From positions 1-64,000 of the forward strand of contig PLET01000063.1 of the NCBI GenBank assembly GCA_003137095.1: 64,000 nucleotides of DNA, read 5' to 3'. How positions within the stretch are numbered: position 1 is the stretch's first letter; each line of letters opens with the position of its first letter. Below, in pieces: positions 35,809 through 45,580 of the stretch. Source of the stretch: Gammaproteobacteria bacterium (GTDB lineage: Bacteria > Pseudomonadota > Gammaproteobacteria > Steroidobacterales > Steroidobacteraceae). The position numbers were made by a program, and so were the translations under genes. The notes under the pieces are model-generated. The model was not told the DNA's origin. It did no database searches and saw only the letters and a list, made by a program, of their open reading frames with translations.

Positions 35809-37740
35809 CTACTGAACGAACGCGGACAGCAGCTTGACGTAGGCGGACTGGAAGTAGATGGCCGGCTCGGTGATGGCGAACGAGGCGTCCGGCCAGATGA
35901 CGTTCCAATCCTTGTAGGATTTCTGCGGCGGCTGGCCCGTCGGCGGAATCAAGGTGGCGGGCACGCCATCCTGCGCAGCGTTCTTGTTGGGCCCGCCGGG
36001 CACGTATCCCGGCGGCGGTCCGCATTCCGAGGTGACGGCGTCGCTCCACTTCGTCTTCGGCTGGAACCAGGTGTGATAGATCTCGTTGGCGGAGCGGGTG
36101 GCGCCGAGCGAATACATGTTGGTCAGATAAGTCATGCCGAGTGGATTGACTCCGTGAAAGTAATGCAGCATGCCGAGCGCCCGCTGCCGGTACGGCTGCG
36201 GATCCTTGACCTGAATAGCGTGCTGGATGACATCCAGGTTGGAGCTGCCGTAATTGGCGCGCGGATTGTTGCTGCCCCAGTGATATTGGGCATCGTTCAA
36301 ATAGGCGCGGTACAGATCGTCATTGGCGGAGAATCCGTAGATGCCGGTGGCGGCGTTCACGTCCGCCAGCTTGTCCGCCAGGATGGCGCGGCTGGTGTCG
36401 CCGTCGGCATTTTTCAACGAGGCGTAAAACAGCAGCGAGTCGCCCTGATCCGGACGGTACCGGGACCAGCCGGAGTCGTGGTAGGGCTTCGCCTCCTTGT
36501 AATGAGCCTTGACATAATCCTGATAGGCTGGCTCCCCGGTCAGCGCGAACAGATAGGCGGCCGCCTCGACGGCATATCCCGCCTGATCCTCCGCGCTCCA
36601 GTCCGCGTTGCTGGCATGCACGATGCCCTGGTCGCAATCGGTCTGCTTGACGGGTAGCGATTGATAATTGCTCCAGGCCTTGGAGGCGCGCGAGCGCAGC
36701 TGCTCGGCATAGCCGGATAGTGCCGGAAAGCCGGCGAACACATAGGCGGCGTGCGCGAACATTCCGGCGGCCGCAATGGTCGCCGAACTGCACGCCGGAA
36801 TGTAGAACCGCGGGGTCCGATCCGAACTCGGCGGGCTGGGATTGGCGTTGATGATCGCCCCGAGCTTGAGGGCGACGCTGCCGTCCGGATATTGCATCCG
36901 TTGCAGCCAATCCAATTCCCATTTCACCTCATCGAGCACATCCGGAATGCCGTTGCCGGATTCCGGAATGTTCAAATCGTCGGTGAATGCCGCGGGATGA
37001 TCCTGATAGGCCGTCAGCAGCTGGTGCACCGGCTGGGCCGCGAAGGTCACGTATTTGTTGGTATCGCCGGCATCGAACCAGCCCCCCCGCAAGTCGCGCA
37101 CCTTGGCGGGGTTGTCGCGGTCGTTGACGTCGTGTGCCTGGGAGTCCTGATCCGGGCCCAGATACGCCGCGGCATCGGTCCAGCAGGGTTCGGCGTGCGG
37201 CGCGGTCTTCGCCATGCCGTTGCGCTGATAATAAAAGACCCGCAGCGCGGCGGCCAGAACCTTCTTGTAGACATCGTCGCCGATCGAGAAGGTGGGCGAG
37301 CGCAGCTTGCGCTGCGTGTCATAGATGAAATACCGGTCCGGCACCTTGACGGACGAAAAATCGAACCACCAGCCGTCATCCCCCGAGGACTCCTCGACCG
37401 CGCCGGCGTTCCACGCCTGCAAGGTGCCCGTGAACACGGTGGTGCCGTCGGCGGCGCGGCGCACTTCGTACGCGGCACCCGGCGAAAACTTCTGATCCGC
37501 GTCGAAGCCCACCTGCGGATTGCGGATGACGGCCACCTTGTCGTCGCCCGGACGATATCCGAATTGATCCACCAGGATTTGTGGAGCCACCGGTAGGGTG
37601 GCACCGACGGCGCCGTCGAGCGGATTCTTGCGGGGGGCGGAGTTGCCGCCGCCGGAGCGCGCACAAGAGCCGAGCAGCACCGACAGCGCCAGCAGCGCGA
37701 CGGCGGCCTGACCTGCGAAGCTGCGGCCTGCGGCGCTCAT
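35809..37740 (-). CDS. Glycoside hydrolase family 9 lipoprotein (endoglucanase-like)
   Basis: Lipobox LLALSVLLGSC; ILVDQFGYRPGDDKVAVI...DLRGGWFDAGDTNKYVTFAAQPVHQLLTAY...PDVLDEVKWELDWLQRMQ...GSNNPRANYGSSNLD. Confidence 0.92.
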   Translation of the reverse strand: MSAAGRSFAGQAAVALLALSVLLGSCARSGGGNSAPRKNPLDGAVGATLPVAPQILVDQFGYRPGDDKVAVIRNPQVGFDADQKFSPGAAYEVRRAADGTTVFTGTLQAWNAGAVEESSGDDGWWFDFSSVKVPDRYFIYDTQRKLRSPTFSIGDDVYKKVLAAALRVFYYQRNGMAKTAPHAEPCWTDAAAYLGPDQDSQAHDVNDRDNPAKVRDLRGGWFDAGDTNKYVTFAAQPVHQLLTAYQDHPAAFTDDLNIPESGNGIPDVLDEVKWELDWLQRMQYPDGSVALKLGAIINANPSPPSSDRTPRFYIPACSSATIAAAGMFAHAAYVFAGFPALSGYAEQLRSRASKAWSNYQSLPVKQTDCDQGIVHASNADWSAEDQAGYAVEAAAYLFALTGEPAYQDYVKAHYKEAKPYHDSGWSRYRPDQGDSLLFYASLKNADGDTSRAILADKLADVNAATGIYGFSANDDLYRAYLNDAQYHWGSNNPRANYGSSNLDVIQHAIQVKDPQPYRQRALGMLHYFHGVNPLGMTYLTNMYSLGATRSANEIYHTWFQPKTKWSDAVTSECGPPPGYVPGGPNKNAAQDGVPATLIPPTGQPPQKSYKDWNVIWPDASFAITEPAIYFQSAYVKLLSAFVQ

Positions 37741-38017
37741 GATGGCGCGAAGACTATCACGGGACCGAAGACCTCGCGTCGGAATGGATCCGAGCACGCG
37801 TGCTGATTACGCGAGGGTGCAACTGCACCCGCCGCTCGACGTGATCTTGCGCACATCACATGCATGCATTGATGCGAAGTGCGATGGCGATCCGACAATA
37901 TGTAAAGACGATCGTCGTTTGCTGGCGACTCGTCGCTGATCCGAGACAATTGTTCGCGCGAAGAATTGACGTTATAAGTTTTGCCACTCGTAGGATTTTG
38001 CTTACAGGAAGACGCGT

Positions 38018-40099
38018 ATGGTTGCAGTGAATCTTCGCCGTTTCGCCGGTGCCTGGTTGATGCTGGCGGTGCTGTCGGCATGCGCCGGCTCGGACAAGTC
38101 GTCTTCCTCGACAGCCACGAGCAATTTGAGCACCGTCGACGCCTCGGCCAACGGTGCCCTGTCACTGGCGCAGGCGACCTACAGCGCGACCCAGTCCTCC
38201 GGCACGGTGACCGTCACGGTGAATCGCGCGGACGGATCCGCCGGAGTGGTCACCGTCGACTACGCCACCACGGACGGCACGGCGACGGCGGGCACGGAGT
38301 ACACGTCGGCCAACGGCACGCTGATCTGGCAGGACGGCGATGCCGATCCGAAGAGCTTCACGATTGTGCTCTCCAACGCGACGCCGTTCGCCGGCACGCG
38401 CAGCTTCGGGGTCTCCTTGACCAACGTCCAGGGCGGTGCCTTCCTGGGCACGCCCAATACGGCCACCGTGACGATCAACGGCGACGGTGCCGTCAGCAGC
38501 TCGGGTGCGCTCGCATGGTCGGCGACCTCTTATAGCGTGGCGCAGTCGGCCGGCACGGTGACCATCATGGCCAACCGCACGGGCGGCTCCGTCGGCGCGG
38601 TCAGTGTGACCTATGCGACGGCGGACGGAACCGCCAAGTCGGGAACGGACTACACGGCGAGCAGCGGTACGCTGAAGTGGGCCGATGGCGACTCCTCCGC
38701 CAAGACCTTCACGGTCGCGGTGAGCCATGCCACGCCGTTCACGGGAACGCGCGGCTTCACCATCGCCCTGTCGGGCGCATCCGGCGGCGCGTCTCTCGGG
38801 GCGCCGAGCACCGCCGCCGTGACCATCACGGGCAGCGGCGCAGTGATCGGACCCGGTGTCATCGCCCTGTCGGAATCGACCTACAGCGTGGGTCAGACGG
38901 CGGGTGCCTTGACCGTCACCGTGACGCGCACCAGCGGAACCGTCGGCGCCGTGAGCGTCGCCTATGCGACGGCGGATGGGACGGCGAAGGCCGGCACCGA
39001 CTACTCGGCCACCTCCGGCACCCTGAACTGGGCGAACGGCGATGCTTCCTCCAAGAGCTTCCTGGTCGCGGTGAGCAATGCCACGGCGTATTCCGGGACC
39101 CGCAGCTTCACCATCGCCTTGTCGAGCGCAGCCGGCGGCGCCACCCTCGGATCGCCGAACACGGCCACCGCGGCCATCACCGGCAGCCTGACCCCGGCAT
39201 GTTCAAAGACCTCGAGCTCCTTCACCACCGGCAATGCGTACGGCGGTGCGGTGTACGGAAACTACATCGTCAACAACAATGACTGGGGTGGGGCGCCGAA
39301 TCAATCCATGTGGGCCAATTCGCAAAACTGCTGGGGTTTCACCACGTCGGCCAATAGCGAGCGCTACACCATCTCCAGCGCGCCGCAGGTGGAGCGCGGC
39401 TGGAGCCAGAACGGCGGCCTGATGAACGCCGCCGCGTCGGCCGCCGGCGTCACCAACTGGACCACTGCGTCGGGCATGGGCATCCCGCTGCCGCAGCTCA
39501 CCAAGGCCAAGGTGCATTGGGCGTTCACGCCGCCGGCGGCCGTCTACCCGGCGACCCGCTGGGACGCGCTGCTCGAGACGGATTTCCACAAGACCAACAA
39601 TCCGCCGGCCTCCGCGTACTACGCCAGCGACCAGCTGGTGGTGATGCAGTACATCGTCGATCAGGTCATGAGCAACGGTTCGTTCTATGCCGGCTGGGTC
39701 AACAAGTATCACGGCACGCAGATCACGATCGCCGGGACCACCTATACGGCGTACGTCGACAATCCGAGCCAGGTCTTCAATCAGCCGGGCGGCCATACCA
39801 TCATGATGTTCCTGGGGCCGACGAATCTGTCGACCGGAAACAACGCCCTCGGGGTCTGGGGACAGGTGGACGCCGTGACGGACGTCGCTGCACTGGTGCA
39901 GTTCTGGATGCAGTCCAATCCCAAGGATGACGCCGGCAACCCGATCCTGTACGGCAATGGCACGCCGATCACGACGCCGGTGCTCACTCCGGATCTGTAC
40001 CTGAACACCATTCAGGGCGACTTCGAGGTCGATTTCATGCCCGGTGCGACCAATACCGCGTTTTGCGTTGCCATGCAGAACGAGCCCGACTGTACCTAG
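38018..40099 (+). CDS. Secreted lipoprotein with three Calx-beta repeats and a C-terminal domain paralogous to 45581..46594
   Basis: Three LSxATYSxxQSSGTVTVTVNRxxGSxGxVxVxYATxDGTAxxGxDYTxxxGTLxWxxGD units; C-term GGAVYGNYIVNNNDWGGAPNQSMWANS...PDCT. Confidence 0.9.
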   Translation: MVAVNLRRFAGAWLMLAVLSACAGSDKSSSSTATSNLSTVDASANGALSLAQATYSATQSSGTVTVTVNRADGSAGVVTVDYATTDGTATAGTEYTSANGTLIWQDGDADPKSFTIVLSNATPFAGTRSFGVSLTNVQGGAFLGTPNTATVTINGDGAVSSSGALAWSATSYSVAQSAGTVTIMANRTGGSVGAVSVTYATADGTAKSGTDYTASSGTLKWADGDSSAKTFTVAVSHATPFTGTRGFTIALSGASGGASLGAPSTAAVTITGSGAVIGPGVIALSESTYSVGQTAGALTVTVTRTSGTVGAVSVAYATADGTAKAGTDYSATSGTLNWANGDASSKSFLVAVSNATAYSGTRSFTIALSSAAGGATLGSPNTATAAITGSLTPACSKTSSSFTTGNAYGGAVYGNYIVNNNDWGGAPNQSMWANSQNCWGFTTSANSERYTISSAPQVERGWSQNGGLMNAAASAAGVTNWTTASGMGIPLPQLTKAKVHWAFTPPAAVYPATRWDALLETDFHKTNNPPASAYYASDQLVVMQYIVDQVMSNGSFYAGWVNKYHGTQITIAGTTYTAYVDNPSQVFNQPGGHTIMMFLGPTNLSTGNNALGVWGQVDAVTDVAALVQFWMQSNPKDDAGNPILYGNGTPITTPVLTPDLYLNTIQGDFEVDFMPGATNTAFCVAMQNEPDCT
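38160..39190 (+). repeat. Three ~355-bp Calx-beta coding repeats
   Basis: Repeated SGTVTVTVNR...YATxDGTA...GTLxWxxGD...TRxFxxxLS...GAxLGxPxTAxVTI. Confidence 0.85.
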
Positions 40100-40102
40100 A
40101 GG

Positions 40103-40139
40103 CGGGCAGCGCCCGGGCGATCCGCCCGGGCGCTGCCCG
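40103..40139 (+). terminator. Perfect 17-bp-stem GC-rich hairpin just after the 40099 stop codon
   Basis: CGGGCAGCGCCCGGGCG-ATC-CGCCCGGGCGCTGCCCG; no U-tract. Confidence 0.7.
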
Positions 40140-40349
40140 TGCCGGCGGCGCGTCGTGGCGGATGAGATTTCCACCACATTCAGCGATTTTCAACCGAACT
40201 GTGATGTATTGTGCAGTTCGACCGGCAGCTGCCGGCGAATGCGTTACGCACCCCAAATGTGGCGGGCGGGTTATTGTAGAATCCGTGCGATCGCTCCCCC
40301 AAACGTCGTACCACCTGCAGCTTGTTGAACGGCCGGCCTTTATCACGCT

Positions 40350-41759
40350 ATGGAACGGATTCACCTGAAGAGCCCCCACGTGGCCGCAGTGGCGCCGGCG
40401 AAGCCGCGGGTGGGACAAAGATTCGTCCGGCCGGGCGCGCAGTCGAAGCGCAGATCGCCGCTGTCCTGGGTCGCGTTCGCCATGTTCGTGGCGCAGATCT
40501 CCCTGTTCATCCCGCCCGATCTGCTGCATCCGACCGGCGTTTCGGCTGCGGATTACGGCGCACCGAGCGCCACCAGCAGAGCCATCAAGTTCGCATTGAT
40601 CGGCATCAGCCTCGCCATCATGTTTTCCCGCGCGCGCCTGTCGCGGGCGCTGCTGCAGGCGGTCAACAGACCCTTCATCATCATGCTCGTGCTGATCCCG
40701 CTCAGCATTGCGTGGTCGATCGATTCGGGCGCCACCATTGCCCGCTTCGTCTCCCTGTTCACGGTGGTGATCTCCTGTTTCGCCATCTGCCTGGTCGACT
40801 GGCACCGGCGGCGCTTTCAGGAAGTGGTGCTGCCCGTGATCACGGTTTTCCTGGTGGCATCACTGGTGATCGGCTTGATCTCGCCCGAACTCGTTCTCGA
40901 AGAGGACATATTGCTCAAGGGTTCGTGGCACGGACTGTGTTCGCAGAAAAACGAATTCGGACAGATCGCCAGCTTCGGTGTGATTCTGTGGATGCACGCG
41001 TGGCTGTCCCGCGAAGTCAAATGGGTGTATGCGTTGATGGGACTGGCTGTCGCGGCGACGTGTCTGGGTCTGTCGAAGAGTTCCACCGCGCTGCTGGCGA
41101 CCTTCTTCGCCGTGCCCATGCTGCTCCTGCTGCAGCGGCAACCGCCGGCATTGCGGCCGTATCTGCCTTACATGGTGGGCATATTTGCCGGTTTGTGCGT
41201 GCTGTACGCCGTCGCCATCCTGAACCTGGTGCCCGGTCTCGGCCTGTTGTTGAAACCGTTCCTACTGCTCACCGGAAAGGATTTCACGTTTTCCAACCGG
41301 GTGATCATCTGGGAGATCGTGCGCGAGCATATCGCGCTGGCCCCCATACTGGGCACGGGCTATGGCGCCTATTGGGTGGGACCCGTTCCGACGTCGCCTT
41401 CGTTCGTGTTCCTGGCTCGTATGTGGATGTACCCGACCCAATCGCACAACGGATTTCTCGAGATCACGAACGATCTGGGTTTCGTGGGGCTGACGGTGCT
41501 GATGTGCTACGTGGTCGTGTACATCCGGCAGAGCCTGTCGGTGTTCAAATTTGACCGCACCGAGGGCGCACTTTTCATTGCCATCATGTTCCAGCAGATC
41601 ATCGTCAACCTGCAGGAGGCGGTTTGGATCACCCCCAAAGTCTCCAGTTCCGTCATGACCATGTTTGCCACCGTCGCGGTCGGGCGCATGCTGCTGGAGC
41701 GGCAGCGGCAGCTACAGGGCCGCCCAAAACAGCCGCGCAAGGCGGTGGGAGGGACGTAA
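40350..41759 (+). CDS. O-antigen ligase (Wzy/WaaL) family protein
   Basis: Multi-TM; LIPLSIAWSIDSGATIARF...GLCSQKNEFGQIASFGVI...LSKSSTALLATF...SHNGFLEITNDLGFVGL. Confidence 0.92.
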   Translation: MERIHLKSPHVAAVAPAKPRVGQRFVRPGAQSKRRSPLSWVAFAMFVAQISLFIPPDLLHPTGVSAADYGAPSATSRAIKFALIGISLAIMFSRARLSRALLQAVNRPFIIMLVLIPLSIAWSIDSGATIARFVSLFTVVISCFAICLVDWHRRRFQEVVLPVITVFLVASLVIGLISPELVLEEDILLKGSWHGLCSQKNEFGQIASFGVILWMHAWLSREVKWVYALMGLAVAATCLGLSKSSTALLATFFAVPMLLLLQRQPPALRPYLPYMVGIFAGLCVLYAVAILNLVPGLGLLLKPFLLLTGKDFTFSNRVIIWEIVREHIALAPILGTGYGAYWVGPVPTSPSFVFLARMWMYPTQSHNGFLEITNDLGFVGLTVLMCYVVVYIRQSLSVFKFDRTEGALFIAIMFQQIIVNLQEAVWITPKVSSSVMTMFATVAVGRMLLERQRQLQGRPKQPRKAVGGT

Positions 41760-41760
41760 A

Positions 41761-43200
41761 TTGGCGGCGACGCTTCCCGGCGGGCATCTGCATCCCTTCG
41801 CCGGACAGTCTGTTGAACTTGCACGTACACAAGCCACCGCGGCGCTGTCGGTATCCTCGATGAGCGGCATTGTGGCCCTGCAACGTATGGCCAGCGAAAT
41901 CGACCGGCTCAACCTGGCTTCGGCACGCCCCAATCCGTTCATGTCCTCGGCATTCCTGTCGTGCTACGCGCTGCGCAGCGAGTATCACAGTCCCGGCTTG
42001 GAGGAGCGCCTGTTCCTGATTCGAGAGGGTGAACGCCTCATCGGTTGCGCGCCCATGCGATTGTCGGTGGACGATTTCGGGTCCGCGGTCGCAGCGTTTC
42101 CCCGGCTGCGTGGCCGCCTGCGGTTTCTTGCGCCTTTCGACACGGAGCAGCGCGGCATCCTCGCCGCACCCGAGGATGAGGGGCGCGTGGCCGCGGCTTT
42201 GATCGCCCACCTATGCGAGCAGGTGCGTGGCTGGGGGATGCTCGAGTTCGCAGGCCAGCGTCCCGGATCCGCATTGCATCGGGCCGCGCATGCGCGCACC
42301 GGCCGCCGATACCGGACGCGCGACTATCCCGTGGAACCCTACAACGAGATTGCCGTGGTCTGGGATGACCTCGCGGGCTATTTCCAGTCGCTGACCAAAA
42401 AAATGCGCTCGAACATCAGCCGCCAAGCCCGGCGATTGTTCGCCAGCGGCGAACCCGAGCTGATCCTCGCGGATGGCGCGCCGGCGGTGAGCGCCTGGTT
42501 CGACGCCTACTGCGAATTGGACGGCCGCAGTTGGAAGCATGGAGGCCCGGCGTCGATTCGACGCCATCCGCGGCGGGTGCGCTTCTACCGGGAGTTCGTG
42601 GGCGGCAGGGCGGGCTTCGATCCCTCGTTCATCGGCGTGGTTCTCGACGGCGTGCTGATCGCCGCCCTGCTAACCGGTGCGAACGCAACCGCCGCGCCGG
42701 AATCCCACGGTGCGTGGTGTCTGGAAATGGCTTACGATCAGTGCCGGGCGGATCTGGGTCCGGGCCAGTTGCTCCTGCTGCTTGCCGTGGGGGAGGCTAT
42801 TGACAAGGGCCATGCGCATCTGAGTTTCATGCAACAGTTCGCGTATTACAAGCACCGCTGGGGGGCCCAGCCCATCGATGTGGTGAACGTCCAGGTCATC
42901 CGCAGGGCCAGCCTGCACAACATTCGCGCCTGGTTGGGCGAACTGAGAAGCCGATCAGCGGCCGCCCGTCCTCAGGCCGCAACCACCGCGCCGGTGCTCG
43001 AGGGGTGCGAGGCGGATGGTCACGCGGTTGCCGGGCCGGGCACCCAGGAGCGGATGCGCGAACCGACACCCACCGCCCTGACATCCGCCGCCCTGACATC
43101 CGCCGCCCTGACATCCGCCGCCCTGGCGTACGCCGGGCCGGGCGTGCGCCGGCTGGGCCGTGATGCCGCGCGTGCGCATCTGCCCTTTGGACTCGAGTGA
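41761..43200 (+). CDS. CelD/FemAB-like GNAT acetyltransferase (start codon uncertain, TTG possible)
   Basis: FQSLTKKMRSNISRQARRLFASGEPELIL...YCELDGRSWKHGGPASI...SHGAWCLEMAYDQCRADLGPGQLLLLLAVGEAIDKGHAHLSFM. Confidence 0.83.
   Translation: MAATLPGGHLHPFAGQSVELARTQATAALSVSSMSGIVALQRMASEIDRLNLASARPNPFMSSAFLSCYALRSEYHSPGLEERLFLIREGERLIGCAPMRLSVDDFGSAVAAFPRLRGRLRFLAPFDTEQRGILAAPEDEGRVAAALIAHLCEQVRGWGMLEFAGQRPGSALHRAAHARTGRRYRTRDYPVEPYNEIAVVWDDLAGYFQSLTKKMRSNISRQARRLFASGEPELILADGAPAVSAWFDAYCELDGRSWKHGGPASIRRHPRRVRFYREFVGGRAGFDPSFIGVVLDGVLIAALLTGANATAAPESHGAWCLEMAYDQCRADLGPGQLLLLLAVGEAIDKGHAHLSFMQQFAYYKHRWGAQPIDVVNVQVIRRASLHNIRAWLGELRSRSAAARPQAATTAPVLEGCEADGHAVAGPGTQERMREPTPTALTSAALTSAALTSAALAYAGPGVRRLGRDAARAHLPFGLE
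43081..43125 (+). repeat. In-frame 15-bp tandem repeat (x3)
   Basis: (ACATCCGCCGCCCTG)x3, encodes TSAAL repeats near the C-terminus. Confidence 0.9.
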
Positions 43201-44129
43201 CGAGCATGCAGGCAGCAGTGGATTTTTCGCAGGCGCCGGCCACCGCAGGCCGGCTGCTCGGGCTCGATGAGGACATGTTCCCCGCGTACTTCGATCGCTA
43301 TCCCTTCAAGATCGAACACGCTCTCGTCGGCCATCGCCTGCTGCAGCTTCCTGCGCTGGTGGATCTCGCGGGATCCCTCAACCGGCCGATTTTGTACTTC
43401 AAGGGAGACCATGCGATCAATCAGGTCGACGGCGGCTCCGCGACCGGGCCGAAGCGGACCTTCGTGGAGCGCAATCTCGCCCGCCCGGAATTGTCGGCGC
43501 AGGAAACCATCGAGCGCATCGAGAACGCGCGGGCCTGGATGCAGCTTCGCGACGTCGGCTCCGATCCGCAGTACGCAGCGCTGCTGATGGAGATCATCGA
43601 AGAATTTCGCGGTCCGGTGGAACGCGTCGCGCCCGGCATTTCCGCGCCGCGCATGGACATCTTCGTCAGCTCGCCGGGTGCCACCACCCCCTTTCACCTG
43701 GACGAGGAGCACAATTTTCTCCTGCAGATTCGCGGCTCGAAGACCTTGTCGATTGCCGATGGATTCGACACGGCGGTGCTCGATCGCGAAAGCCTGCGCG
43801 CCTACTTCGCGGGCAGCGGCGAACTCGCCCTGTATTCGCCGCGTCTGGAGCAGCTCTCGGCTCACGTGGAGCTGCGGTCGGGAGAGGGCGTTCACATCCC
43901 GCCGTGTCATCCGCATTGGGTGCAGAACGGCGACGAGGTGTCGATTTCAGTGGGCGTTCTGTGGTTCAGCGACGTCACCGCCCGGAGACGGCACCTGTAT
44001 CGGGTGAACCGCTGGCTCGAGCGGATCGGAATGAATCCGGCCATTCCGGGCGATCGTCCGATGCGCGATGCGATCAAGGCGCTGCCGCTGATGGTCAAAC
44101 GACGTGTGCGGCGATGGTCGAAGTTTTGA
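43197..44129 (+). CDS. Cupin/JmjC-like Fe(II)/2OG oxygenase family protein (GTG start)
   Basis: ATTPFHLDEEHNFLLQIRGSKTLSI...GEGVHIPPCHPHWVQNGDEVSISVGVLWFS (HxD...H); GTGA overlap. Confidence 0.85.
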   Translation: MTSMQAAVDFSQAPATAGRLLGLDEDMFPAYFDRYPFKIEHALVGHRLLQLPALVDLAGSLNRPILYFKGDHAINQVDGGSATGPKRTFVERNLARPELSAQETIERIENARAWMQLRDVGSDPQYAALLMEIIEEFRGPVERVAPGISAPRMDIFVSSPGATTPFHLDEEHNFLLQIRGSKTLSIADGFDTAVLDRESLRAYFAGSGELALYSPRLEQLSAHVELRSGEGVHIPPCHPHWVQNGDEVSISVGVLWFSDVTARRRHLYRVNRWLERIGMNPAIPGDRPMRDAIKALPLMVKRRVRRWSKF

Positions 44130-44300
44130 TCACGTGAAGCGGCCGTATATGATGATCTTCGCACCGTAATGCGCGCCAATTCGCCGGCATAATGCTCCAC
44201 CTTCGCCGTTGAAAGATCCCGATCGTCGTGCAATAAGGGCCGTCGTCCGACAGCTTCGCGCACCATATTATGGCATATTGAAAGGACCGCATGCCAGGCG

Positions 44301-45530
44301 GTGATGGATGCTGCGCGGCCTACGGGGACGGGGGAATGGGGAATCACCGATCGAGGGAGGGGTGTGGTTAAGCCGCTGATTGAACACATCGTCACGGAGG
44401 ACGCCCTGCTTGCCCTCGAACCAGAGTGGAGAAATCTCGAGTCCCGGATGGTGAAGCTGCCCTTCGTGAGGTTCGATTGGGTGATCCCCTGGTGGCGCCA
44501 TTTGAGCACCCAGGCCAAAACCGTGCGCGACGAATTGTTCGTGATCACGTTCAGGACCGCGGAAGACGGGTTGCTCGGAATCGCTCCCATGATGCTGACG
44601 CACCGGCCCAATCTGGGTCCGCTGCAATTCCGGCAATTGCAGTTCTTCGGCGCCGACCCGAACCTGACGGAAGTGCGGGGAGTGGCCGCCACGGCCGAGA
44701 ACATGAGCCTCATCTACACGTGGCTCCTGGATCATCTCGGCCAGATGCCGCTGAAATGGAACTCGGCCGCCCTGACGGGTCTGCCGGCCGAAGACCTCGA
44801 ACTGCAGAAAAACATCAACCTCCGCTATGCGACCAACTATTGGGGTCCGGACATCGTCAATCCCATCCTCCTGCTCAAGCCCACGTGGGAGGAATTCCGG
44901 ACCGGTCTGCCGCGTAACGTCAAGGAGTCACTCAGGAAATGCTACAACTCGCCGAAGCGTGACGGCCTGTCGTTCGATTTTGAGATCGTGTCGGATCCGG
45001 CCGACGTGGAATCCGCCCTGGCCCTGTTTTTCCTGCTGCATCGCGCGCGATCCAGGATGCCGAACACCGTCACGCATCTGGACAATTTCGTGTCGCTGCG
45101 ATCACAGCGCTTCCTGGCCGACGTGTGCGCCCGATTCGCGCAGCGCGGCCTGCTGCGGATATTTCAGCTGAAGTACAAGGGTGCGGTCATCGCGACGCGG
45201 CTGGGCTTTGCGCTCGGCGACACCCTGTACCTGTATTTTTCCGGTTACGATCCGAACTACCGAAAATACAGCGTGGCGACCACCTTGGTGGCGGAATCCA
45301 TCAAATACGGGATCGCCAACGGCTTTCGCCTGCTCAACATGTCCACCGGCCGGGATGTGTCCAAATCGCGCTGGGCGCCGTTCGAAGTGCTTTACCGCGG
45401 GGTGGAATTCTCACCGCAGTCGCGCAAGGACATTCTCAAGCATCGCAGCTACCGCGCGCTCCTCAAATACCTGCGGCGGCGCCCCGCCGACTCGTGGATT
45501 GCGAGGACATTCTCCAGGCCGGCACGCTGA
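44301..45530 (+). CDS. CelD/BcsL-type GNAT acetyltransferase
   Basis: LEPEWRNLESRMVKLPFVRFDWVIPWWRHLS...FRTGLPRNVKESLRKCYNSPKR...FQLKYKGAVIATRLGFALGDTLYLYFSGYDPNYRKYSVATTLVAESIKYGIANGFRLLNMSTG. Confidence 0.9.
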   Translation: MMDAARPTGTGEWGITDRGRGVVKPLIEHIVTEDALLALEPEWRNLESRMVKLPFVRFDWVIPWWRHLSTQAKTVRDELFVITFRTAEDGLLGIAPMMLTHRPNLGPLQFRQLQFFGADPNLTEVRGVAATAENMSLIYTWLLDHLGQMPLKWNSAALTGLPAEDLELQKNINLRYATNYWGPDIVNPILLLKPTWEEFRTGLPRNVKESLRKCYNSPKRDGLSFDFEIVSDPADVESALALFFLLHRARSRMPNTVTHLDNFVSLRSQRFLADVCARFAQRGLLRIFQLKYKGAVIATRLGFALGDTLYLYFSGYDPNYRKYSVATTLVAESIKYGIANGFRLLNMSTGRDVSKSRWAPFEVLYRGVEFSPQSRKDILKHRSYRALLKYLRRRPADSWIARTFSRPAR

Positions 45531-45580
45531 CTATGCGCGTCATCCGCGGCGCTCGCGCAGGGCGCTCCCCCGGGCGTTGC

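Noticed and set aside
43081-43125. CRISPR-like short repeats
   Set aside because: Contiguous 15-bp in-frame tandem repeats with no spacers; part of a coding linker.
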